Source: Geothrix rubra
GTDB lineage: Bacteria; Acidobacteriota; Holophagae; Holophagales; Holophagaceae
Assembly (NCBI RefSeq): GCF_030268065.1
Contig: NZ_BSDD01000006.1
Location: 124,001 to 188,000, forward strand
Direction: 5' to 3'
Length of the DNA: 64,000 nucleotides
This document shows positions 41,021 through 50,755 of this stretch, in pieces (position 1 is the stretch's first letter; every line of letters starts with the position of its first letter). The position numbers and the translations under genes are program-made. Under the pieces are notes generated by a model that saw nothing but the letters and a program-made list of their open reading frames with translations, ran no database searches and was not told the DNA's origin.

Positions 41021-41652
41021 TCCACGACTCCCAGGCTGTGGAGCTCGGCCCTCAGCGCCTCCGGGCCGGTGTAGGTGATCCCCCGCATCCCGGCGGCGCG
41101 AGCGCCCTCGACGTTCCCGGGAAGGTCGTCGATGAAGACGCAGGCTTCCGGCGGCAGGGCTAGTTTCGCCAGGGCGTCCGCGTAGATCTTCGGGTCGGGC
41201 TTCATGGCCCCCACCTCGTAGGAGAGGGTCACCGCGTCGAAGAGGGGGAACACCGCCGTGGGGCGGATGCCGTGCTCGAAGTGCCAGGGGTTGGTGTTGG
41301 AAAGCAGCCCCAGGCGGTAGCGGGGCTTCAGCGTTCGGACCAGTCGCCAGACGGGCTCGATGGGCGTGAAGATCTCCGAGAAGGCCCGGACGAAGGCGGC
41401 CTCCGGGAAGGCGTGGCCGCAGAGCGTGGACAGGCCGGCCAGGAAGGCCGCGGAACCGATCTCGCCGGATTCGTAGGCCCGGGGCAGGTCCGACCCTTCG
41501 ATCCGCCGGGCCAGCGTCTCGGGCGGCAGTCCGCAGAGGGGGGCCAGGCCCGCCAGGATCCGGCGGTTGTCGAAGGTGCAGAGGACGTTGCCGAAATCGA
41601 AGATCACGGCCTCGAGGGCGGGTCCGCGGGGGGCTGGGGCGGTCGGGGGCAT
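41017..41652 (-). CDS. HAD-family hydrolase, YihX-like
   Basis: A 211-residue haloacid-dehalogenase phosphatase. Motif I is VIFDFGNVLCTFDN, where the second Asp of the usual DxD is Gly, as in the YihX (alpha-D-glucose-1-phosphate phosphatase) branch. The cap is helical (about 30-95). Motif II is LGLLSNTNPWH, the Lys of motif III lies in GAMKPDPKIYADAL, and motif IV is CVFIDDLPGNVEGARAAGM. Probably dephosphorylates a sugar phosphate; the substrate is not deducible. The ATG at 41652 has GGAGG about eight bases upstream and begins just before motif I. It overlaps the end of mutS tail-to-tail by three bases. Confidence 0.87.
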   Translation of the reverse strand: MPPTAPAPRGPALEAVIFDFGNVLCTFDNRRILAGLAPLCGLPPETLARRIEGSDLPRAYESGEIGSAAFLAGLSTLCGHAFPEAAFVRAFSEIFTPIEPVWRLVRTLKPRYRLGLLSNTNPWHFEHGIRPTAVFPLFDAVTLSYEVGAMKPDPKIYADALAKLALPPEACVFIDDLPGNVEGARAAGMRGITYTGPEALRAELHSLGVVD

Positions 41653-41710
41653 CCTGGCGTCCTCCACTTCAATGTCTCGCATTCCCGGGCGGCCGGCGTA
41701 GACTTCCGCC

Positions 41711-42019
41711 ATGCCCCTGCCCCTGAGCAAGCGCCGTCTGCGTGCCGCGTGGATCGTGGCCGTGGCGGTGGACGCCATCCAGATCCCCGTGGAGGCCACC
41801 GGGCTCCTGGGCTGGATCGTGGGCGCGGGCCTGGACGTGGTGACCATGGCCGTCCTCTGGGCCCTGGTGGGGTTCCACTGGGCCTTCCTGCCGTCCTTCC
41901 TCACGGAATGGATCCCCTACCTCGACTACGCCCCCCTCTGGACCCTGGCGGTGCTCATCGCCACCCGGGGCCGGGGGCAGGATTCCATGCCCGCACCCAC
42001 CCTTCCACCCCACCCCTGA
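41711..42019 (+). CDS. Small predicted membrane protein
   Basis: A 102-residue hydrophobic protein with a basic N-terminus (PLSKRRLRAAW) and two or three membrane segments (about 12-30, 33-55 and 60-82). The last is interrupted by EWIPYLDYAPLW. The C-terminus is a short Pro-rich tail. Not a family I recognise, apart from general similarity to small uncharacterised membrane proteins. It is divergent from the HAD gene (58 bases between starts) and 12 bases before the DUF2892 gene on the same strand, so probably cotranscribed. Confidence 0.65.
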   Translation: MPLPLSKRRLRAAWIVAVAVDAIQIPVEATGLLGWIVGAGLDVVTMAVLWALVGFHWAFLPSFLTEWIPYLDYAPLWTLAVLIATRGRGQDSMPAPTLPPHP

Positions 42020-42031
42020 AGGAGGTCCCCC

Positions 42032-42226
42032 ATGCAGGTGAACGTCGGAAGTGCCGACAAGGCTGTGCGCATCGTGATCGGGCTGGCGCTGCTCAGCCTG
42101 CTCTTCCTGCTGGAGGGCAAGGCCCGCTGGTTCGGCCTCATCGGCATCGTGCCCCTGCTGACGGCCTTCACGGGCTTCTGCCCGCTCTACAGCCTGTTGG
42201 GCGTGAACACCTGCCCCAGGAAGTAG
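42032..42226 (+). CDS. DUF2892 (YgaP-like) membrane protein
   Basis: A 64-residue protein matching DUF2892: MQVNVGSADKAVRIVIGLAL (amphipathic start, first helix), then WFGLIGIVPLLTAFTGFCP (second helix) and a short tail with CPLYSLLGVNTC. In larger proteins this pair of helices anchors rhodanese domains; here it stands alone, perhaps as a partner of a sulfur-handling protein. GAAGGAGG eight bases before the ATG is a strong ribosome-binding site. Confidence 0.88.
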   Translation: MQVNVGSADKAVRIVIGLALLSLLFLLEGKARWFGLIGIVPLLTAFTGFCPLYSLLGVNTCPRK

Positions 42227-42230
42227 GGCC

Positions 42231-43040
42231 TCAGTCCACCGCGGCGCCCCGGAACTCGTCCTGGTTGTGCCGGGTCTGCTCCTCCATGAGGAGCTGGGAG
42301 AGCTCCTTCTTGAGGGCGTTGAACTCGGCGGAGGCCACGTCCCGGGGGCGGGGCAGGGTGATGCGGAGGTCCCGCTTGACGGTGCCGGGGCGGTAGGTCA
42401 TCACCACCGTCCGGTCCGCCAGATAGAGGGACTCCTCGATGCTGTGGGTGACGAAGAGGATGGTCTTCTTCAGCTCCATCCACAGCCGCAGCACCTCGTC
42501 CTGGAGGTTGCGCCGGGTGAGGGCATCCAGGGCGCCGAAGGGCTCATCCATGAGCATGATGGGCGAATCCAGGGCCAGCACCCGGGCGATGGCCACGCGC
42601 TGGCGCATGCCGCCGCTGAGGTCCTTGGGGTGGCGCTTCCGGAAGTCGTGGAGGTGGAGCAGGGTGAGCAGCTGGTCCACCTTCTCCCGGATGGCGGCCT
42701 TGGGCTGGCCCTTGATCTGCAGCCCGAAGGCGATGTTCTGCTCCACCGTCATCCAGGGGAACAGGGCGTATTCCTGGAAGACCATGCCGCGGTCGGGCCC
42801 GGGCTCGGTCACGGGGGCCCCCAGGATGTCGATGGTCCCGCCGGTGGGCAGGGAGAAGCCCGCCACGGCGTTCAGGAGGGTGGACTTGCCGCAGCCGGAG
42901 GGGCCCAGCAGGCAGACGAACTCGCCGGGGGCGATCTCCAGGTCGATGTCCTTGAGGGCCGCCACCTCCTGGCCGCCGGTGCGGAAGACCTTCTGGACGC
43001 CGCGGATGGAGATGTGGCTGGATCCGTTCGGGACGCCCAT
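42231..43040 (-). CDS. ABC transporter ATP-binding protein (nitrate/sulfonate/taurine type)
   Basis: Cytoplasmic ATPase of an importer, 269 residues. Visible motifs: LLGPSGCGKSTLLNAVAGF (Walker A, near 44), a Q-loop at VFQEYALFPWMTVEQN, LSGGMRQRVAIARVLA (signature) and PIMLMDEPFGALDALTR (Walker B and D-loop), typical of the SsuB/TauB/NrtD group. The start ATG at 43040 overlaps the permease stop codon (TGATG). With the permease and binding protein upstream it forms a complete three-gene importer. No monooxygenase, nitrilase or reductase that would define the substrate is nearby. Confidence 0.94.
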   Translation of the reverse strand: MGVPNGSSHISIRGVQKVFRTGGQEVAALKDIDLEIAPGEFVCLLGPSGCGKSTLLNAVAGFSLPTGGTIDILGAPVTEPGPDRGMVFQEYALFPWMTVEQNIAFGLQIKGQPKAAIREKVDQLLTLLHLHDFRKRHPKDLSGGMRQRVAIARVLALDSPIMLMDEPFGALDALTRRNLQDEVLRLWMELKKTILFVTHSIEESLYLADRTVVMTYRPGTVKRDLRITLPRPRDVASAEFNALKKELSQLLMEEQTRHNQDEFRGAAVD

Positions 43041-43861
43041 CAGCTCTGCTCCAGGCCGCGGTGCCAGCGCAGCAGGCGGGCGCTGAGGCGGCTCATGACG
43101 GTGTCGATGGCGAGGCCCAGGAGGCCGATGGTGAACATGCCCGCGATGATCTTGTCGGACCAGAGGTACTCGCGGGCCTCCAGGATGCGGTAGCCCAGGC
43201 CATTGTTCACGGCGATCATCTCGGACACGATCACCACGATGAAGGCCGTGCCCATGCCGATGCGGGCCCCCGTGAAGATGTAGGGCGTGGCCGCGGGGAG
43301 GATGATGCGCGTGAACTGCGTGAACCGCCCCGCGCCCAGGTTCCGGCCCACCCGCAGGTAGATGCTGTCCACGTTCTGCACCCCCGTCACCGTGTTCATC
43401 AGCACCGGGAAGAAGGCCCCGATGCTGATGAGGAAGATGGCCGGGGGGTTGCCCAGGCCGAACCAGAGGATCGAGAGCGGGATGTAGGCGATGGGCGGGA
43501 TGGGCCGGAGCACCTGGATGAGGGGGTTGAAGAGCCCGTTCACCAGCTTGCTGTAGCCCATGGCCAGGCCCAGGGGCAGGGCCAGGCCCGCGCCGATGAA
43601 GAAGCCCACCAGCACCCGGTACAGGCTCCCCATGGCGTCCTGGGGCAGCTCGCCGGAAAGGAGCCAGCGCCAGTACGGGCCCTGGGCCGGGTCGAAGGGA
43701 TCGAGCGGGCGCAGGTAGGCCCACCAGCGGGTGAGCACCTGCATGGGGGAGGGCAGGATGGTGGCGTTCACCCAGCCCTTGGAGGACAGCAGCTGCCAGA
43801 AGGCGATGGCCGCCAGGGGGACGAGGATGCCGGACAGGGCCTTCCAGAGCTTCTGGGGCAT
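43040..43861 (-). CDS. ABC transporter permease (nitrate/sulfonate/taurine type)
   Basis: Inner-membrane channel subunit of 273 residues with about six helices and the cytoplasmic EAA-type loop (KLVNGLFNPLIQVLRPIPPIAYIPL in pieces) that docks on the ATPase, as in SsuC/TauC/NrtB. It presumably works as a homodimer. It is translationally coupled to the ATPase gene downstream and begins three bases after the substrate-binding protein gene ends. Confidence 0.94.
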   Translation of the reverse strand: MPQKLWKALSGILVPLAAIAFWQLLSSKGWVNATILPSPMQVLTRWWAYLRPLDPFDPAQGPYWRWLLSGELPQDAMGSLYRVLVGFFIGAGLALPLGLAMGYSKLVNGLFNPLIQVLRPIPPIAYIPLSILWFGLGNPPAIFLISIGAFFPVLMNTVTGVQNVDSIYLRVGRNLGAGRFTQFTRIILPAATPYIFTGARIGMGTAFIVVIVSEMIAVNNGLGYRILEAREYLWSDKIIAGMFTIGLLGLAIDTVMSRLSARLLRWHRGLEQS

Positions 43862-43864
43862 GGA

Positions 43865-44827
43865 CTACTTGACCCCCAGGTCCTTCTTGGCCTGGGCCAG
43901 GAGGTCCAGCTTCACCCAGTCCGCGGCCTTGGGCGGGGCGGCCATGCGGCCCACGCCGTACTGGGACATGAGGTCCGTGGTGACCTGCACATGGGCCAGG
44001 GTGATGTCGTAGGTGAAGGGGGAGTTGCTGATGGCGTCCCGGTAGTCCTCGGAGGAGATCTGGTTCTTGAAGAGGTTCTCGCGGACGTACTTCTCCGCGA
44101 AGGCGGGCTCGTCGATGAACTTCTTGGTGGCCTCCACGAAGCACTTCATGAAGCGCAGGGCCACGTCGCGGCGCTCCCGGTAGAGCTTCTCCGTGATGAC
44201 CAGGGCGCGCTCGGGCTCGCCCATGGGCGTGTCGTAGGGCTTCATGAGCTCCACGCCGAACTTGCGGTTGATGGCCTGGGAGGCGTAGGGCTCGGACTGG
44301 CACATGGCGTCGATGTTCCTGGCCATCAGGGCCTGGTTCAGGTCGGCGAAGGGCAGGTAGAGCACCAGCACGTCCTTGCCCGGCCGGTCGGACCAGGTGA
44401 GCTTGTGCTGGGCCAGCTCGGCCAGGAGGAGCAGCTCCTGGGCCCCGCCCCGGGCCACGCCCACCTTCTTGCCCTTCAGATCCTCGATCCGCTTGATGCC
44501 CAGGTCGGGGCGCACCACGATGCGGGCGCCGCCCTTGGCGAAGCCGGCCACCACATAGATCGGGACGCCCTGGGCCCGGCCCGCGATGGCCGCATCCAGG
44601 GCCGCGGCGCTCGCGTCGATCTCGCCCGCCACGATGGCCGGATTGATGTCGATGCCCTTGGGGAACATGCGCTCCTGGATCTTCAGGTGGTACTTCGGGG
44701 CGATCTCCTTCATGTAGGACACCGCGCCGTAGTGGGCGAACTTCAGGTTGCCCAGGCGCACCAGGTCCTGGGCCGCCAGCGCCAGCGCCGACAGGAAGAA
44801 CAGCGAGAGAAGGGCTTTCGCGCGCAT
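43865..44827 (-). CDS. ABC transporter substrate-binding protein (SsuA/NMT1-like)
   Basis: Periplasmic binding protein of 320 residues. The signal peptide is MRAKALLSLFFLSALALAAQ. The mature part has the type II fold: VAGEIDASAAALDAAIAG (first lobe), then DLKGKKVGVARGGAQE and hinge, DAMCQSEPYASQAI and a C-terminal helical tail. Related proteins bind sulfonates, taurine, nitrate, thiamine precursors or riboflavin precursors; the ligand cannot be named. The ATG at 44827 has GGAG seven bases upstream. It is the first gene of the importer operon. Confidence 0.92.
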   Translation of the reverse strand: MRAKALLSLFFLSALALAAQDLVRLGNLKFAHYGAVSYMKEIAPKYHLKIQERMFPKGIDINPAIVAGEIDASAAALDAAIAGRAQGVPIYVVAGFAKGGARIVVRPDLGIKRIEDLKGKKVGVARGGAQELLLLAELAQHKLTWSDRPGKDVLVLYLPFADLNQALMARNIDAMCQSEPYASQAINRKFGVELMKPYDTPMGEPERALVITEKLYRERRDVALRFMKCFVEATKKFIDEPAFAEKYVRENLFKNQISSEDYRDAISNSPFTYDITLAHVQVTTDLMSQYGVGRMAAPPKAADWVKLDLLAQAKKDLGVK

Positions 44828-44918
44828 GTTGGACTCCGGGGAGATGGAAGCCATTCTAGGCCCAGTCTCCCCGGGGGGTTCCCGGCAATGTCCGCCCTGC
44901 AGTGGGCTGGAATGTGTC

Positions 44919-45509
44919 TCAGCGCCGGCGCGCCACGAGCAGGTACTCCCGCCCCGCGCGACGGGGGTGGCTCCGCGTGGCCTCGGCCAGGTGCAGCACC
45001 TCGAAGCGGGGCTCCGCGAGCCGCCGCAGGTCATCCCTGGGGATCGCATGGGGCGGGCCGGGCCGTCCCTGCACGTCGTGGAAGGCCACGGCCAGCCACA
45101 GGCCGCCGGGGCGCAGGTGGCCCGCGCAGGCCTCGGCATAGGCCGGCCGCCGGTCGGGGTCCATGGCCACCAGGCAGGTGTGGTCGAAGATCGCGTCCCA
45201 GGGCCCCAGGGCCGTGGTGAACCAGTCCTCCTGCGCCCAGCGCACGGCGTCGCCGTAGCGGGCCCGGGCCCCCTGGACCGCCAGCGGCGCGAAATCGAGG
45301 CCCGTGACCTCGAAGCCGAGGGCCGCCAGGGCCGCGGCGTCGTGGCCGTAGCCGCAGCCCGGCACCACCACCGAGGCCCCGGGGGCGAGGCCGGAGGCGG
45401 CCGCCAGCGCCAGCGCCTCCGCCAGGACGGGCGTGGCCTTGGCCATGTCCCATTCGGGCCGCGCGCCGGCCTCGTAGTGGCGGTTCCAGTGGTCGGGATG
45501 GGAGGTCAT
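44919..45509 (-). CDS. TPMT-like SAM-dependent methyltransferase
   Basis: A 196-residue class I methyltransferase of the thiopurine S-methyltransferase family. N-terminal WNRHYEAGARPEWDM and SAM motif I VVVPGCGYGHDAAALAALG, followed by VTGLDFAPLAV (acidic ribose contact) and DHTCLVAMDP (motif near the active site). Bacterial members methylate selenium, tellurium or thiol compounds; substrate here unknown. The start is uncertain: ATG 45509 is chosen because homology begins at once. A TTG at 45527 just after an 11-base G tract (on this strand) could instead be used, with the tract as a crude Shine-Dalgarno. It follows the YcaQ-like gene. Confidence 0.87.
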   Translation of the reverse strand: MTSHPDHWNRHYEAGARPEWDMAKATPVLAEALALAAASGLAPGASVVVPGCGYGHDAAALAALGFEVTGLDFAPLAVQGARARYGDAVRWAQEDWFTTALGPWDAIFDHTCLVAMDPDRRPAYAEACAGHLRPGGLWLAVAFHDVQGRPGPPHAIPRDDLRRLAEPRFEVLHLAEATRSHPRRAGREYLLVARRR

Positions 45510-45531
45510 GGCTCCAGCATGCCGCAATCGG

Positions 45532-45542
45532 CCCCCCCCCCC
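45532..45542. repeat. C11/G11 homopolymer tract
   Basis: Eleven consecutive C on the plus strand (G on the coding strand) lie between the YcaQ-like stop codon and the start of the TPMT-like gene. On the coding strand the tract ends four bases before a TTG and 22 before the ATG of that gene. Such runs slip readily and could vary expression. Confidence 0.8.
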
Positions 45543-46736
45543 TCAGAGACCCTCGATTGCCTCCGCTCCCACGAAGGTCGCCAGTCGCGCCAGGGCGTCC
45601 TCCAGGCCCCGCTTCCGGGCTTTCGTGGCCTTGATGCCGGGCTCCCACCAGAGGCCCTTCACCTCCAGGAGGTTCCGGTCGCGGTGGGCCTTGGCGTCCA
45701 GGCGGCCCACCAGGCGCTCGCCTTCCAGGATGGGCAGCACGTAGTACCCGTACTGGCGCCTCGGCTCGGGCACGAAGGCCTCGAAGCGGTAGTCGAAGCC
45801 GAAGCGGCGCAGGGCCCGGGCGCGGTCCCGCAGGATGGGGTCGAAGGGGCAGAGCAGCCGCGTGCGCTCCGGGGCCTCGGGCAGCCGCTGCAGCCGGGCC
45901 TCCCAGTCGGCCAGGGCGAAGGCGGGACGTACGGCACCGTCGGCATCCTCCACCTCCACCGGGACGATGCGGCCCGCCTTCGCGGCCGCCAGGCACCAGG
46001 CCCGGGCCTCCGGGGCCTCGACGCTTTCCCAGAAGTCCGCCAGCTCCTTCGGGGTGAACACCCAGAGCCGCTCCGCCGCCGCGGCGCAGGCCCATTCGAG
46101 GTGGGCGGCGGGCTCGGGACAGGGCAGGGCATGGTGCTCCGGGAACACGCGCTCCGTGAGGTCGTAGAGCTTCTGGAAGCCCTCGCGCCGGGGGATGGCC
46201 AGCTCGCCCGCGCGCCAGAGGAAGTCCAGGGCCGCCTTCTGGGGCTTCCAGCCCCACCAGGGCCCGCGCTTCTCCGGATGCTCGAAGTCGGAGGACTTCA
46301 ACGGGCCCTCGCGCTCGATGCGGGCCTTCACGTCCGCCACCACCCGCTCTGCGTCCGTGCCGCGGAAGTGGTGCTGCCACCAGGCGTGGGCGTGGATGCG
46401 CGCGCGGTCACGCGCGAAGCGCGGCTTCCAGTGGGCGAACCAGGCCGTGGGGATGGCCGAGGCGTCGTGGGTGAAGGCCTCGAAGAGGCTGCGCTGCTCC
46501 TCCAGGAGCCTCCTGAGGTGCTCCGGCCGGTAGCCGTCCAGGCGGCTGAAGAGCGTGAGGTCGTGGGCCCGGGCCAGCACGTTGATGGTGTCCACCTGCA
46601 CGAAGCCCAGCCGCTCGACGAGGGCCTGCAGCGAGGGCCCCGTCACCCGCCGGGACGGATCCGCCAGGAGGCCCTGCGCCCCCAGCAGCAGGCGGGCGGC
46701 GTCAGGGGCGGCAAGGAGGGGGAGGGGGCGGGCCAT
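45543..46736 (-). CDS. YcaQ/AlkX-family winged-helix DNA glycosylase
   Basis: Probable DNA repair enzyme that unhooks interstrand crosslinks or removes bulky alkyl lesions. The 397-residue protein has GFVQVDTINVLARAHDLTLFSR split over the family's catalytic region, including the Q-x-D motif (QVD, about 46-48). Then come the three winged-helix repeats, with WFAHWKPRFARDR, KGLWWEPGIKATK near the C-terminus and ILEGERLVGRLDAKAHRD, which is conserved in YcaQ proteins. Length is typical (about 400). The stop codon is followed directly by an 11-base G tract and then the TPMT-like gene. It lies 11 bases downstream of the chemoreceptor gene on the same strand. Confidence 0.9.
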   Translation of the reverse strand: MARPLPLLAAPDAARLLLGAQGLLADPSRRVTGPSLQALVERLGFVQVDTINVLARAHDLTLFSRLDGYRPEHLRRLLEEQRSLFEAFTHDASAIPTAWFAHWKPRFARDRARIHAHAWWQHHFRGTDAERVVADVKARIEREGPLKSSDFEHPEKRGPWWGWKPQKAALDFLWRAGELAIPRREGFQKLYDLTERVFPEHHALPCPEPAAHLEWACAAAAERLWVFTPKELADFWESVEAPEARAWCLAAAKAGRIVPVEVEDADGAVRPAFALADWEARLQRLPEAPERTRLLCPFDPILRDRARALRRFGFDYRFEAFVPEPRRQYGYYVLPILEGERLVGRLDAKAHRDRNLLEVKGLWWEPGIKATKARKRGLEDALARLATFVGAEAIEGL

Positions 46737-46746
46737 GGCCTCCAGG

Positions 46747-48276
46747 CTACAGCCGGAAGCGCTGGACCAGCACCCGGAGCCCGTCGGCGACCTTGGACAG
46801 GTCCTCCGCGGTCCGGGTGATCTCGGTGACGGTGGCGGCCAGCTCCTGGGTGGCGGCGGCGTTCTCGTCGAGCCGCCCCCGGGTCTGGTCCATGAGGGCG
46901 CCCACCTCCCGGCCCGTGGTCTCCTGCTCCCGGCTGAGGCCGGCCACGTCCTTCACCTGCTCGGCCACCTCCCCGATGCGCGTCTGGATCGAATCCAGCC
47001 GCTGGAGGGTGTTCGCCACGCTCTCGATGCCCCGGGACACCGCCTGCTCCGTCAGGTCGGTGAGCCCCCGGATCTCGGCGGCGGCCGCGGCGCTGCGCTC
47101 GGCCAGCTTGCGCACCTCCTCCGCGACCACGGCGAACCCCTTGCCCTGGGCGCCGGCCTTCGCCGCCTCGATGGCCGCGTTCAGGCTCAGGAGGTTGGTC
47201 TGCCGGGCGATCTCCTGGATCACCTGCACCGCCTGGAGGATCCGGACGGTGGCCTCCCGGATGGCCTCCATGCCGCCTTCGGATTCCTTCCCCGCCCGGG
47301 CCCCGTCCTCCGTGTCCCGGGCGGCGTCGCGGGTCCTCGCCTGGGAGGCGAGGGCGTTCTGGTCCAGCTGCCGGATGCTCTCTCCAAGGCGTCCCAGGGC
47401 CTCCTGCACCCCGGTGCCCGCCTGGCGGAGGTCCTCGCCGACCCGGGCCGTGTCCTCCACGGTGTGGTGGATCTGCTCGGCGCTGGCGGCCAGCTGCGTG
47501 GCCCCGGAGGCCACGGCCTGGGAGGCCGATTCCACCTCCCGCAGGGCGCCGTTCAGGCGCTCGACCATGCCGTTGAAGGTCCGCGCCAGCGCGCCGATCT
47601 CGTCCCCGTCCCCCGTCTCGGCCCGTGCGGTGAAGTCCCCTTCCGCCACGCGGGTGAGGGAGCCGCCCAGGTCCGCGAGGGGATGCAGGATGACCCGGCG
47701 GACGACGACGACGAGGATCACTCCCATCAGCACCAGGGTGGCGAGACCCACCGCGATGGCCGACCCCTGGAACCGGCGTTCCTGCTGGACGATCCCGGCG
47801 GTGGAGCGGGAGATGCCGAACACCGCCACGAAGTCGCCGACCTTCCGCCCCTCGAGGGCCGTGACGCCCAGGGCCTGGTGGCAGGTCTGGCAGCCTTCCT
47901 GGAGGCGGCCCGGGGTCACCACGTACCTCCATGCCGCGCCATCCGGCCCCGTATAGCTCCCCGTGTAGCTGTCGAGCCCAGGCTGGGCCTGGAAGGCCTG
48001 GACGGCGGCCCGTTCGATCTGCCCCTCCGGGCCCGGGGACAGCTGGTCCAGGAGCACCCGGTGGTAGGTCATCCCCTCCTTCCGGCAGTAGGCCTCGGCC
48101 TCCCAGTGCAGCATGTACCGGGAATTGGTGCCGATGGCCCGCAGGTTGTCCTCGAAGTCCCGCTGGGTCCGGTCCGTCTGGGCCCGGCCCACCAGCAGGG
48201 TGAGCCCGCCGAACAGCGCCACGAGGGTGAGGCCCACCGGCAGGAAGAACTTGAGGGTCAGGCTTCGGTTTCGCAC
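46747..48276 (-). CDS. Methyl-accepting chemotaxis protein with CxxCH periplasmic domain
   Basis: A transmembrane signalling receptor of about 509 residues. TM1 (about 8-30), a periplasmic domain of 140 residues with CQTCH (129-133), a c-type haem attachment motif, TM2 (about 170-193), HAMP (about 194-250) and a cytoplasmic MCP domain whose tip region includes [21 protein letters not shown] (in pieces) and [16 protein letters not shown]. The sensor domain resembles the DUF3365/Tll0287-like haem sensors. It would sense redox state or a diatomic gas and pass it to CheA/CheW, which are not in this window. The GTG at 48276 has AGGAG five bases upstream; an in-frame ATG at 48300 is possible. Confidence 0.9.
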   Translation of the reverse strand: MRNRSLTLKFFLPVGLTLVALFGGLTLLVGRAQTDRTQRDFEDNLRAIGTNSRYMLHWEAEAYCRKEGMTYHRVLLDQLSPGPEGQIERAAVQAFQAQPGLDSYTGSYTGPDGAAWRYVVTPGRLQEGCQTCHQALGVTALEGRKVGDFVAVFGISRSTAGIVQQERRFQGSAIAVGLATLVLMGVILVVVVRRVILHPLADLGGSLTRVAEGDFTARAETGDGDEIGALARTFNGMVERLNGALREVESASQAVASGATQLAASAEQIHHTVEDTARVGEDLRQAGTGVQEALGRLGESIRQLDQNALASQARTRDAARDTEDGARAGKESEGGMEAIREATVRILQAVQVIQEIARQTNLLSLNAAIEAAKAGAQGKGFAVVAEEVRKLAERSAAAAAEIRGLTDLTEQAVSRGIESVANTLQRLDSIQTRIGEVAEQVKDVAGLSREQETTGREVGALMDQTRGRLDENAAATQELAATVTEITRTAEDLSKVADGLRVLVQRFRL

Positions 48277-48386
48277 GGGCGCTCCTGGGCGGGCACCCAT
48301 GTATCGACAGGAGGGGGTTGTGAAATTAATTGCACGACCAATAGGTCATTTGATTGTCGGCCACAACCTCGCAAGGTGTTGGTTTA

Positions 48387-50456
<2,070 letters not shown>

Positions 50457-50711
50457 TCAGGGCTCCGTCTTCTCCACGACCAGGGTCATGCGCGTGACCA
50501 CGGCGGCGATGGCGCCCACCGCCGCGAAGACCGGCAGCAGCGCGGCGCCCACCAGGCCCAGGGTGAGGGGGATCTCGATGAGGGTCTTCCCCTCCTCGTT
50601 CTTCAGGGTGATCCGCCGGATGTTGCCCTGGTGGATCAGCTCTTTGATTTTGTCGAGGACCTTGCCACCCTCGAGCTTGAACTCCTCGGTGCGCGTGCGG
50701 TCACCGTCCAT
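50457..50711 (-). CDS. DUF4342 small membrane-associated protein
   Basis: An 84-residue protein matching DUF4342: an N-terminal amphipathic part with EEFKLEGGKVLDKIKELIHQGNI split around a helix, a small beta element RRITLKNEEGKTLIEIPL, and one hydrophobic helix (GLVGAALLPVFAAVGAIAAVV, about 52-72). Function unknown. It is upstream of fadH and downstream of the propeller sensor on the same strand, with about 45-55 bases on each side. Confidence 0.85.
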   Translation of the reverse strand: MDGDRTRTEEFKLEGGKVLDKIKELIHQGNIRRITLKNEEGKTLIEIPLTLGLVGAALLPVFAAVGAIAAVVTRMTLVVEKTEP

Positions 50712-50755
50712 GGCTCCTCCTGTGCTTGAGGGTTACGGCCCGGGCCCGGGGCGGC

